Assembly: GCA_963839515.1 (NCBI GenBank)
Contig: CAWIVN010000017.1
Span: forward strand, 1 to 64,000
Origin: Fredericiella sp963839515
GTDB taxonomy: Bacteria > Chloroflexota > Anaerolineae > Caldilineales > Caldilineaceae
DNA: 64,000 nucleotides
Reading direction: 5' to 3'
The notes under the pieces were generated by a model. That model was given only the letters and a program-made list of their open reading frames with translations, searched no databases and was not told where the DNA came from. Made by a program: the position numbers and the translations under genes. This document shows positions 20,551 through 28,447 of this stretch, piece by piece; within the stretch, counting starts at the first letter, position 1, and each line of letters begins with the position of its first letter.

Positions 20551-20587
20551 CCCGCGTAGCCCGCACGCCCTCGTGCGGGTCCGCGGG
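20551..20587 (+). terminator. Nested hairpin downstream of menB
   Basis: The inner stem CCCGCACG/CGTGCGGG (20560-20567 with 20572-20579) is enclosed by an outer stem CCCGCG/CGCGGG (20551-20556 with 20582-20587). There is no T-run. It lies 21 nt after the menB stop and may stabilise the message or partly terminate before menC. Confidence 0.55.
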
Positions 20588-20729
20588 CACGCCAGGCGCA
20601 GCTCGCTGCGCACCGTGCCCCGTGTTAATGAACGCGCAACTTTCTATACTCCACCTGTCAGCCAACCGACAGCCTCATGTCGGACTCACTCCTCTCCCCT
20701 GCGCTAAGCTATAGCCGAGGGACTTGTCT

Positions 20730-21788
20730 ATGCTCCGCCTTGCCCTTGAGCCCTACGACCTTCACTTCGCCAGACCGGCTGCCACGTCACGCGGTGCGCT
20801 CACGCAGCGGCGCATCCTCCTTTTGCGCGCATGGGACACCGAAAATCCTGCCATCGTCGGTTGGGGCGAGTGTGGCCCCATTCCCGCCCTCAGCCGCGAC
20901 GACAGCCCTGACTTCGCCGAAGAAGCCGTCGCCGTGTGCGGGGTCATCAATGCCGGCTACATGCCCGCACCCGCCGACCTGGCGCACCTCCCCTCCTTCG
21001 CCTTTGGCCTCGACACCGCCCTGCGCGATCTCGCCGCCGGTGGCAGTCACATTCCCTGGGACACACCCTTTGCGCGCGGCGAGTCCGGTCTTCCCACCCA
21101 TGGCCTGATTTGGATGGATACACCGGAAGGACTGCTGCGCCAGATTGAGGCCAAGATCGCCGCCGGCTTCACCGTCATCAAGATGAAAGTCGGCGCCCTG
21201 CCGCTGGAACGCGAACTGCAATTGCTGGCAACGCTGCGCCGCGCCTACCCACCGGAACACATCGAACTGCGCCTCGACGCCAATGGCGCTTTCGATCCCG
21301 CCACCGCCTTGGCGACGATCACGCAGTTCGCCCGCTTCGACGTCGCCTTTCTCGAACAGCCGCTCCCCGCCGGTCACTGGCCGCTCACCGCCGAACTGTG
21401 CCGCCGTTCGCCAATTCCCATCGCGCTTGATGAGGAGCTGATCCCGGTTGCCGACGCCGCCACACGCCAATGGCTGCTGGACACCATTCAGCCGCAGCAC
21501 CTGATCCTCAAGCCGGCTCTGCTTGGTGGGTTCACCATCGCCGGCGAATGGATTGCCGACGCCGAAGCGCGCAACATTCAGTGGTGGACCAATTCCCTGT
21601 TAGAATCCAATATCGGCCTCAGCGCCATCTGCCAGTGGACCGCCGCCCTCGGCGGCTCCCGCATCCACGGTCTGGGCACCGGCGGCCTCTTTACCAACAA
21701 CTTCCCGTCGCCCATCCGCCTGGCGGAGAATCGGCTGTTCTACGACAGGAAACTCGCATGGAATTTGCCCTCACCACGCTGCGCTTGA
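20730..21788 (+). CDS. menC: o-succinylbenzoate synthase
   Basis: A 352-residue enolase-superfamily dehydratase making o-succinylbenzoate from SHCHC. It shows VGWGECGPIP at the capping domain, the barrel lysine in FTVIKMKVG, the metal ligands in LRLDANGAF, FLEQPLPAG and ALDEELIP, and the second lysine in HLILKPALLGG. The ATG at 20730 has GAGGG 8 nt upstream; a TTG two codons earlier is less likely. It is fourth in the menF-D-B-C run. The end overlaps by 31 nt a GNAT remnant in another frame. Confidence 0.94.
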   Translation: MLRLALEPYDLHFARPAATSRGALTQRRILLLRAWDTENPAIVGWGECGPIPALSRDDSPDFAEEAVAVCGVINAGYMPAPADLAHLPSFAFGLDTALRDLAAGGSHIPWDTPFARGESGLPTHGLIWMDTPEGLLRQIEAKIAAGFTVIKMKVGALPLERELQLLATLRRAYPPEHIELRLDANGAFDPATALATITQFARFDVAFLEQPLPAGHWPLTAELCRRSPIPIALDEELIPVADAATRQWLLDTIQPQHLILKPALLGGFTIAGEWIADAEARNIQWWTNSLLESNIGLSAICQWTAALGGSRIHGLGTGGLFTNNFPSPIRLAENRLFYDRKLAWNLPSPRCA

Positions 21789-22003
21789 CCCTTCGTCCGT
21801 TCCGCGCCGATGATGCACCGGCGCTCTTCGCGATCCTGCAAGAACCCGACATCATGCAGTATTTTCCCACCCCGACGACGCCAGACATGTCGCGCGTCGA
21901 ACTGCTACCGCTTTGCCGCCAGCCAAGCCCAGTAAGGTTCAGACGTCCCGCTGATCTCATGTCATGCGCACCTAGAACCGACGCAGGCTATCCCGTACAG
22001 TGA
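21758..22003 (+). pseudogene. Truncated GNAT N-acetyltransferase remnant
   Basis: An ATG overlapping the menC end opens a frame reading MEFALTTLRLTLRPFRADD and continuing APALFAILQEPDIMQYFPTP. This is the N-terminal beta1-alpha1 region of a RimJ/RimL-type acetyltransferase. After about 50 residues the similarity stops (PDMSRVELLPLCRQP...) and the frame ends at residue 81. The acetyl-CoA-binding loop (Q/RxxGxG/A) is missing. A normal member has 170-190 residues, so most of the gene was deleted, apparently up to the leader of the next gene. Confidence 0.7.
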
Positions 22004-22099
22004 ATGCCAACGATGCACCGATCCCCATCGGCAACAATACCGAGATCGTTGTGCCATAAGGCACTGCGACCAAAGGCTATTCCTAAAGGACGCATACAT

Positions 22100-24292
22100 A
22101 TGAAAGAGATTGCGGTAATCCACATCGGCGACCGCAACGCCGACGAGAGCATCTCCCTGGTAGGGCAAGAGGTCTGCGCCCACCTGCGTGGCACCGGCGG
22201 CGACGTCGAACGCGCCCGCGCCCTGATCGCCGAATTTGACGGCCGCGTGGACTGCATCGCCCTCGACGGTTTCCCTGCCACCCTCCAGTTGGGCAGCGAG
22301 CAGCGCCCCCACGACGTAGGCAGCACCCTGCCCCCGCTCGCCACCAAGTCGCCCGTCGTCGACGGCAGCGGCATCCGCGGCGGGCTGGAACGCTGGGCCG
22401 TCATCCTGGCCGACCGCGCCCAACCCGGCATTTTTGCCGAAAAACGCACGCTGCTGGCTCCCGGCCTTAACCACTCCGGCCTGGCCCAGGCCCTCGTGCG
22501 CCATACCGAAGCAGTACGCTACGCCGACCCGATCATCTATTTCGGCCTGCCCGCCCTGCCGCTCGTCGGCAGCAAGAGCACACTCGAACAGGCCGCCCCG
22601 CGCACGCTTGGCGAACTCAAGGACGCTTCCTTCCGCCGCCTGCGCCCTCTGGCCGGCGAACCCGGCCACGAACGCTCGCCCGAACCATTCGAGTGGGCGG
22701 ATGTGATAGCCGGCGACATCGGCGCCATCCGCCGCTATGCCCCGGACCTGCTCAAGCGCAAGACCGTTGTCGTCGAATATGCCGACGACGAAGATCTTGC
22801 CGATCTCACGAAGCGCGGCGTCAGCATCGTCGTCACGCTTATGCCTTCGCTCAACCCCGGCGACGCCATGGGCCGCTGGTCGGCCGCCGTCGTCGAGGCC
22901 ACGCTGGTCGCTCTGCGCCGCGCGCCCGATATGCCGCTCACCGAAGACACCTACCTGGACCTGATGGCCGACATCCAGTGGACGCCCGGCGTACGCTACC
23001 TGCAGCCGGAGGAGGCGGGCATCAACCGCTTCTCATTTGTCATCCACCCGCTCAACGTCGGCTTCATCCACCGTCACCCCGCTTTCCGCTGGACCAAGTA
23101 TCTGCCCGACGATCTTGTCGAGCCTATCTCTGCCTACATGCCGCCGATGTACGTCTCCCGCATCACGGGCGGCAAATCGCCCGCCACCGGCCAGCGCATC
23201 GAAGGCTATCTGTACACATTGGGCTCGACCCCGCGCCAGATGATGAAGCACGACCCCACCTTCACCTACAAGCAGCTCAACAAGGTGGCGCGCATGGCCG
23301 AACGCAAGGGTGCGCGCATCCTGGGCCTCGGCGCCTTCACCAGCGTGGTCGGCGACGCCGGCATCACGACCGCCCATGAGGCGGACATCGCCATCACCAG
23401 CGGCAACAGCCTCACGGTGGCCATGACATTGGAGGCCGCCAAGAAGGCCGTCCAGCTGATGGGCGCCACCGACCTGACCAAGGGCAAGGTGATGATAGTC
23501 GGCGCCACCGGCTCCATCGCCTCGGTCTGCTCGCGCCTCATCGCCCAGGCCATCAAGAACGTAGTGCTGGTCTCGATTGAACCGGAAAAACTGCTCGAAC
23601 TCAAACGCACGATCCAGCGCGAAACACCCGGCGCCGAAGTAACCATTGCTACCAAGGCCGGCGACCTGATCCGCGACTGCGACCTTGTTATCACCGCCAC
23701 GTCAGCCTTTGGCCAGCGCGTGATCGACCTCACCAAGTGCAAGCCCGGCGCCGTCATCTGCGACGTGGCCCGCCCGCCGGACATCAACCCGGCCGAGGCC
23801 GCCCTGCGCCCCGACGTCCTGGTGATCGAAAGCGGCGAGGTGCTCATCCCCGGCGACATCGACTTTGGCTACAACATCGGCCTGCCGCCCAAGACATCCT
23901 ACGCCTGCCTGGCCGAAACCGCCCTGCTGGCCATGGACGGCCGCTTCGAGGACTATACGCTGGGCCGCAACATCACGATGGACCGCGTCAAGGAGATCTA
24001 CAAGCTGTCGCTCAAGCACGGCTTCCAACTGGCGGGCCTGCGTTCCTTCGAGAAGTACATCACCGACGAAGACATTGCCGCCAAGCGCGCCCTCGCCGAC
24101 CGCTACCGTGCCGACCCTGAATACTTCGCCAAGGTACGGGCGGAAGCGGAGCGCAAGCTGCAGGAAATCCCCGTCTACGCCAAGGGCGTCTCCGCCTCCA
24201 AGGGCATCGACAAGCGCTGGATCACCGTCGCCGCCGCCGTCGCCGGCGTCCTGCTGGTCATCGCCAGCTTGGGCAGAACCAAGAAGAAGTGA
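22100..24292 (+). CDS. Membrane-anchored two-domain protein with acyl-ACP-reductase-like (AAR/COG5322) C-terminal half
   Basis: A 730-residue protein. Residues about 335-660 align by eye with cyanobacterial long-chain acyl-ACP reductase, which makes fatty aldehydes: MYVSRITGGKSPATGQRIEG, GLGAFTSVVGDAGITT (near 408), the Rossmann turn MIVGATGSIASV (near 467) and YACLAETALLAMDG. In that last segment Cys603 matches the acyl-accepting Cys294 of Synechococcus AAR. A following GRNITMDRVKEIYKLSLKHGF also fits. Residues 1-330 form an unrecognised domain absent from AAR. A C-terminal helix (ITVAAAVAGVLLVIASLG) anchors it to the membrane. AAAGGA precedes the ATG. It converges on a fatty-acyl ligase. 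Reduction of an acyl thioester is inferred, not shown. Confidence 0.72.
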   Translation: MKEIAVIHIGDRNADESISLVGQEVCAHLRGTGGDVERARALIAEFDGRVDCIALDGFPATLQLGSEQRPHDVGSTLPPLATKSPVVDGSGIRGGLERWAVILADRAQPGIFAEKRTLLAPGLNHSGLAQALVRHTEAVRYADPIIYFGLPALPLVGSKSTLEQAAPRTLGELKDASFRRLRPLAGEPGHERSPEPFEWADVIAGDIGAIRRYAPDLLKRKTVVVEYADDEDLADLTKRGVSIVVTLMPSLNPGDAMGRWSAAVVEATLVALRRAPDMPLTEDTYLDLMADIQWTPGVRYLQPEEAGINRFSFVIHPLNVGFIHRHPAFRWTKYLPDDLVEPISAYMPPMYVSRITGGKSPATGQRIEGYLYTLGSTPRQMMKHDPTFTYKQLNKVARMAERKGARILGLGAFTSVVGDAGITTAHEADIAITSGNSLTVAMTLEAAKKAVQLMGATDLTKGKVMIVGATGSIASVCSRLIAQAIKNVVLVSIEPEKLLELKRTIQRETPGAEVTIATKAGDLIRDCDLVITATSAFGQRVIDLTKCKPGAVICDVARPPDINPAEAALRPDVLVIESGEVLIPGDIDFGYNIGLPPKTSYACLAETALLAMDGRFEDYTLGRNITMDRVKEIYKLSLKHGFQLAGLRSFEKYITDEDIAAKRALADRYRADPEYFAKVRAEAERKLQEIPVYAKGVSASKGIDKRWITVAAAVAGVLLVIASLGRTKKK

Positions 24293-24304
24293 GTTGACCA
24301 GGAT

Positions 24305-24364
24305 AAAAATGTCCCGGGGAGCCTCAAGCGAACGCAAGCGTTCGTCGGTCCCCGGGACATTTTT
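24305..24364. terminator. Bidirectional terminator hairpin
   Basis: AAAAATGTCCCGGGGA and TCCCCGGGACATTTTT form a 16-bp stem around an inner CGAACG/CGTTCG stem. With As on one side and Ts on the other it can terminate both strands. It lies between the convergent ends of the AAR-like gene (24292) and the acyl ligase gene (24378). Confidence 0.85.
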
Positions 24365-24377
24365 GTTCCCCCCTTAC

Positions 24378-26012
24378 CTATCCCAGCTGCCCGTCCGCGT
24401 ACATCCTCCGCAACACCTTCTTATCAAACTTACCCACGCTCGTCTTCGGCACTTCGTCGATAAAGATCACGCGATCCGGCACCCAGAACTTGGGCATCCG
24501 CTCCCCAAGGTACGCCAGAATCTCTTCTTCGGTCAGGTCCCACCCCTCCTGCGTGCGCACAACCGCCGCCAGTGGGCGCTCTGACCATTTCTCATCCGGC
24601 ACAGCAATGACGACTGCCTCGAGCACCTTGGGATGCCCAATGATGGTGTTCTCCAGCTCCACCGTCGAAATCCACTCGCCGCCGCTCTTGACCAGGTCCT
24701 TGGTGCGGTCGGTGATCGTCATGTAACCGTCCGGGCTGATCGTGACCACGTCGCCCGTTCGGAACCACCCGTCCTTGGTCATGTAATCCGTCGTGGCGTC
24801 GCGCTTGAAGTACTGCCGGATGATCCACGGCCCGCGCACCTGCAGTTCACCCATGGTCTTGCCATCCCACGGCAGTTCCTCGCCTACCTCGTCGACGATG
24901 CGCAGTTCGACGCCCAGCAGCGGATACCCCTGCTTGGCCTTGATATCCCACTTCTGCTCCGCGTCGAGCTCTGCATGCGCGCCGCTCAGCCGCGATACCG
25001 TCCCCAGCGGCGACATTTCGGTCATGCCCCAGGCGTGCAGCACGTTGACGCCCAACTCGCTCTCGTACGCCTTGGTCAGCGAACGCGGCATGGCCGCACC
25101 GCCGACGACCAGCGCGCGCACGCATGAGATATCACGCGGGCGCTGCTTTAGCTCTTGGTAGAGCCCGTTCCAAATCGTGGGCACGCCCGCGGCAACCGTC
25201 ACCCGCTCCTGCGCGATCAGATTGGCCAGCGGCTCCGGCTTGAGATGCGGCCCTGGCATTACCAGCTCCGCCCCTGCCGCCACGGCCGCATACGGCAGCC
25301 CCCACGCCATGGCGTGAAACTGCGGCACGACCACCAGGACTGTGTCCGCCTCGCTCACCCCCAGCGCATTCGCCTGGCTCTCGCCCAGCGTGTGCAGAAA
25401 CATCGAGCGGTGGCTGTACAGCGCACCCTTTGGCTCGCCCGTCGTACCGCTCGTGTAGCACATGCCCATCGCCATGTTCTCGTCGGTCGACCGCCAGGTA
25501 AACTCTTCGTCGCTGTCAGCGATCAGGTCCTCATAGAACAGCGTATTGGGCAGCCGGCTTGCCGCCTCGCGCGGTGCATTAAACAACACGTGGTGCTGCA
25601 CCGTACTCGCCTGCCCCGCCAGCCCTGCCAGCTTCTCGTACAGCGGCAGCAGCGTGCCGTCGATAAAGACGACCTTGTCCTCGGCGTGGTTGATGATATA
25701 GCTCAACTGGTCGGGAAACAGCCGGATATTGAGCGTGTGGCACACCGCGCCCGCGCCCGGAATGGCATAGTACAGCTCCAAATGTTGATAGTTGTTCCAG
25801 GCAAAGGTGCCCACGCGGTCGCCCGGCTCGACGCCCAACTGCACCAGCGCCTTGGCAAGCCGCTTCACGCGGCCGTACATCTCGCCATACGTCATCCGGT
25901 GCAAACTGCCGTCCGGCTGCATTGTCGTCACACGCTTGTGCGGATATAGGCGGTTGGCATGCTCGATGATCTTGTCGAGGGTAAGCTGCCAATTCATCAT
26001 AAGGCCTTGCAT
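24378..26012 (-). CDS. AMP-dependent fatty-acyl-CoA synthetase (acyl-adenylate-forming ligase)
   Basis: A 544-residue ANL-superfamily enzyme activating a carboxylic acid, probably a medium- or long-chain fatty acid, with ATP and CoA. It has the P-loop YTSGTTGEPKGALYSH, the A5-like HAWGMTEMSP, the TGDVVTISPDGYMTITDRTKDLVKSGG region with the hinge, and a C-terminal lysine in PKTSVGKFDKKVLRR. Length and end are standard. The start is MQGLMMNWQLTLDKII, with GAGAGGAG about 8 nt upstream; a longer frame exists but lacks a ribosome site. It may feed the AAR-like protein encoded on the opposite strand. It is not MenE-like in context. Confidence 0.9.
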   Translation of the reverse strand: MQGLMMNWQLTLDKIIEHANRLYPHKRVTTMQPDGSLHRMTYGEMYGRVKRLAKALVQLGVEPGDRVGTFAWNNYQHLELYYAIPGAGAVCHTLNIRLFPDQLSYIINHAEDKVVFIDGTLLPLYEKLAGLAGQASTVQHHVLFNAPREAASRLPNTLFYEDLIADSDEEFTWRSTDENMAMGMCYTSGTTGEPKGALYSHRSMFLHTLGESQANALGVSEADTVLVVVPQFHAMAWGLPYAAVAAGAELVMPGPHLKPEPLANLIAQERVTVAAGVPTIWNGLYQELKQRPRDISCVRALVVGGAAMPRSLTKAYESELGVNVLHAWGMTEMSPLGTVSRLSGAHAELDAEQKWDIKAKQGYPLLGVELRIVDEVGEELPWDGKTMGELQVRGPWIIRQYFKRDATTDYMTKDGWFRTGDVVTISPDGYMTITDRTKDLVKSGGEWISTVELENTIIGHPKVLEAVVIAVPDEKWSERPLAAVVRTQEGWDLTEEEILAYLGERMPKFWVPDRVIFIDEVPKTSVGKFDKKVLRRMYADGQLG

Positions 26013-26236
26013 AAGGGGACACTCCTCTCGCTGCTGCGACTGGTGATGGGGATATTCAGTTAAAAAAGGCCGCTGTGCCCAGAGTGTACCACCGCCTGCC
26101 ACACAAGAAAAGCGTAACGGCGCGCATTGACACAGGAACGAATCCATACGATTATGGCGTCTTATCTTGTGACCCAATGATGGCAAACTTGAAATGCTGC
26201 AACTAACGCCGGCGCAGACTGCTTCACTCCAATAGC

Positions 26237-26251
26237 AGAAACTCGGTTTCT
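26237..26251. repeat. Dispersed palindromic repeat AGAAACTCGGTTTCT
   Basis: A 15-bp palindrome (AGAAAC-TCG-GTTTCT), 14 nt before the epimerase ATG. Variants of the same core occur at 43187-43210 and 57934-57966 in this window, so it belongs to a small dispersed repeat family rather than being a local operator. Confidence 0.55.
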
Positions 26252-26265
26252 ATAGGTCCACAACC

Positions 26266-27306
26266 ATGAAGATCCTTCTGACCGGCGCCACTGGTTTTCT
26301 GGGCCGCCACACCGCCAACAAGCTCCTGGAGCACAGGCACACAGTCTACTTGCTTGGCCGCAACTTTGACCGAGACGCAGCGCGCATCCAATGGATGACG
26401 AAGCGCGGCGCACAGCCAATCCAAGCCGACCTGCGAGATCGCGCCGCCATCATCGCCGCCTGTGCAGGCATGGACGCCGTAATCCACGCCGGCGCCCTGT
26501 CCTCTGCCTGGGGACCCAAAGCCGAGTTCGAGGCCGTCAACGTCGGTGGCACAGAGGCCGTGATCGACGGCTGCCGCCAAGGGGGCGTCGCCCGCCTGGT
26601 CCATATTTCCTCGCCCGCGGTCATCTTCACCGGCGCGGACCACGTCGAGGCCGACGAACGCTGGCCCTATCCGCCAACCTTTTCCTCGCACTATGCCGCC
26701 ACCAAGAAGCAGGCCGAGGACCTCGTCAATGCAGCCCACGCCGGAGGCCTCCCCACCGTGATCCTGCGCCCAAAAGCGATCTTCGGTCCCGGCGACCAGG
26801 CACTGATTCCGCGCCTGCTGGCGGCTGCGCGGGCCGGGCGCCTGCGCCAGTTTGGCAAGGGCGATAATCGGGTGGACCTCACCTATGTAGAAAACGTGGC
26901 GCACGCCATCCTGCTGGCGTTGGAATCCCGCGCCGCTGTGGGCCGCACCTACTTCATCACCAACGACGAGCACGTCCTGCTCTGGCCTATCATCCGCCGC
27001 CTTCTGCAAAGCCTCCACCTTCCGCACCAACTGCGGCCGCTTTCCATCTCCCTGGCCATGGCTGCCGCCGGCGTGATGGAGTGGAGTGGAGGTTTTACCG
27101 GCCGTGAGCCATTGCTGACGCGCTACAGTGTGGGCGTGCTGGCGCGCACCCAGACCTACAACATCGCCACCGCCCGCCGCGACCTGGGCTATGCGCCCAT
27201 CGTCTCAGTCGAAGAGGGCATCAACCGCACGCTGGCAGCTCTTTACACCACGCAGCGCGCGCCGACCACTACCGCACGCAAACCCGTTGGCGCGCCGCTG
27301 CGATGA
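26266..27306 (+). CDS. Extended SDR (NAD-dependent epimerase/3-beta-HSD/OleD-like)
   Basis: A 346-residue extended short-chain dehydrogenase. The cofactor turn is MKILLTGATGFLGRHTANKL, the catalytic YxxxK is in SSHYAATKKQAEDLV, and the downstream segment is VILRPKAIFGPGD. The C-terminal portion GREPLLTRYSVGVLARTQTYNIATARRDLGYAPIVSVEEGI is characteristic of the 3-beta-hydroxysteroid-dehydrogenase/OleD branch, which often acts on lipid-like beta-keto substrates rather than sugar nucleotides. The gene ends in ATGA with the MBL-fold gene, so the two are translated together. The exact substrate is unknown. Confidence 0.85.
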   Translation: MKILLTGATGFLGRHTANKLLEHRHTVYLLGRNFDRDAARIQWMTKRGAQPIQADLRDRAAIIAACAGMDAVIHAGALSSAWGPKAEFEAVNVGGTEAVIDGCRQGGVARLVHISSPAVIFTGADHVEADERWPYPPTFSSHYAATKKQAEDLVNAAHAGGLPTVILRPKAIFGPGDQALIPRLLAAARAGRLRQFGKGDNRVDLTYVENVAHAILLALESRAAVGRTYFITNDEHVLLWPIIRRLLQSLHLPHQLRPLSISLAMAAAGVMEWSGGFTGREPLLTRYSVGVLARTQTYNIATARRDLGYAPIVSVEEGINRTLAALYTTQRAPTTTARKPVGAPLR

Positions 27307-28148
27307 ACCCCCAGCCGCGCTCCGTACCCGAACTGACCTGCCACATCCTGGACACGGGCCACTGCCTGGCGCACGAGCACATCCTCATCCAGGGCGGCGC
27401 GCACAAGGAAGTCGCCTGCCACTCCATCGTCGCGCTGCTCGGCCATCCCGAGCACGGCTGGCTTCTTTGGGATGCCGGCTATGCGCCGCACATGCTCACG
27501 GCCACGCGGCACTTCCCCTTCTCGCTCTACCGCCTGGCCACCCCGCTGCGCCTGCGCCCCGAGTTAGCCGCCGCTGCCCAGCTGCCGAGCCTGGGCCTGG
27601 CCCCCAGCGACGTCCAGACCATTCTCATCTCGCATTTCCATGCCGACCATCTTGCCGGCCTCGCCGACTTCCCCACCAGCCGCTTCCTGGCCCTGCGCGA
27701 GGCCTATGCCGGCGTCGCCAACACCCGCGGGCTGGCCGCCCTGCGCCGCGCCTTCATCCCCAGCCTGCTGCCGCCCGACTTCCCCCGGCGCGTGACCCTG
27801 CTCGACGCCTTCACCGGCGCCGAACTGCCGGCGCTCGGCCCCACCTGCGACTACTACGGCGACGGCTCCCTTCTGCTCGTCCGCCTCCCCGGCCACGCCC
27901 GCGGCCAGGTCGGCCTGCTCGCCAACACCGACCGTGGCCCCATCTTCTTCGTCGCCGACAGCTGCTGGCTGGCCCGTTCCGTGCGCGAAAACCGCCCGCC
28001 CTCGCGCATCGGCGGCCTCATCGCCGACAACACCACCGAACTTGCCGCCACCATCGCCGGCCTCCACACCTTCGCCGCCGCCCGCCCCGACGTCCTGATC
28101 CTGCCGTCACATTGCCCGGAAACGTTCGCCCAGGTGGTCGTATCGTAG
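27303..28148 (+). CDS. MBL-fold metallo-hydrolase (N-acyl-homoserine-lactonase-like)
   Basis: A 281-residue metallo-beta-lactamase-fold hydrolase. The zinc motif HxHxDH is in SHFHADHLAGL, with a third His in RLPGHARGQVGLL and the later Asp in FVADSCWLA. The N-terminal segment ILIQGGAHKEVACHSIVALL and WLLWDAGYAPHM match the lactonase-like subgroup, which opens lactones or cleaves ester bonds. Its ATG overlaps the stop of the extended SDR gene by 4 nt (ATGA). The pair may process a lipid or lactone intermediate; the substrate is not evident. Confidence 0.87.
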   Translation: MNPQPRSVPELTCHILDTGHCLAHEHILIQGGAHKEVACHSIVALLGHPEHGWLLWDAGYAPHMLTATRHFPFSLYRLATPLRLRPELAAAAQLPSLGLAPSDVQTILISHFHADHLAGLADFPTSRFLALREAYAGVANTRGLAALRRAFIPSLLPPDFPRRVTLLDAFTGAELPALGPTCDYYGDGSLLLVRLPGHARGQVGLLANTDRGPIFFVADSCWLARSVRENRPPSRIGGLIADNTTELAATIAGLHTFAAARPDVLILPSHCPETFAQVVVS

Positions 28149-28171
28149 GGGCATCGGCGCTGGTCATAGCA

Positions 28172-28201
28172 TTTGCCCAACAAAACACGCAAGGCTACAA
28201 T
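28172..28201 (+). promoter_or_regulatory. Promoter of the ClbS stub-aminotransferase transcript
   Basis: TTTGCC (28172-28177), an 18-nt spacer and TACAAT (28196-28201) form a plausible sigma70-type promoter. The predicted leader is about 140 nt before the stub ATG at 28349. Confidence 0.45.
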
Positions 28202-28348
28202 CGCAGGCGGGGGCAAGCCACTCGTTCGCACTGTGCACAGCTATGCGCAGTGGCTGGCAAACCATGAACGGCCGCATATTAAGCAGATCGCAGGGATCGT
28301 GCACACACTGCCCAGGTAGCAGCCAGCACGCCTCTAAAGGAGATATCG

Positions 28349-28447
28349 ATGCGGAAATCTGAACTTCTGCATGGACTGCAGGAAGAGTACCGGCAATGGG
28401 AAGCTGTTGCCAAACACAACGTGCACCCGGCTGGACGAAAACTGTGA
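28349..28447 (+). pseudogene. Truncated ClbS/DfsB-like (DinB-fold) gene, now a 32-codon leader ORF
   Basis: AAAGGAG sits 5 nt before an ATG that opens a 32-codon frame beginning MRKSELLHGLQEEYRQWEAV. This is the typical first helix of ClbS/DfsB four-helix-bundle proteins (about 170 residues). The similarity ends after about 20 residues, and the stop TGA overlaps the GTG start of the aminotransferase (GTGA). The remainder of the gene is absent, so a deletion joined this N-terminus to the aminotransferase. In its present form the stub may act as a coupling leader peptide. Confidence 0.65.

Noticed and set aside
22004..22099. 32-codon N-terminal extension of the AAR-like protein
   Set aside because: No similarity or ribosome site supports it; AAAGGA precedes the ATG at 22100, and the extension appears to be remnant DNA from the GNAT deletion.
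24378..26012. MenE (o-succinylbenzoyl-CoA ligase) because of the nearby men genes
   Set aside because: It is on the opposite strand, beyond another gene, and its sequence resembles fatty-acyl ligases more than MenE.
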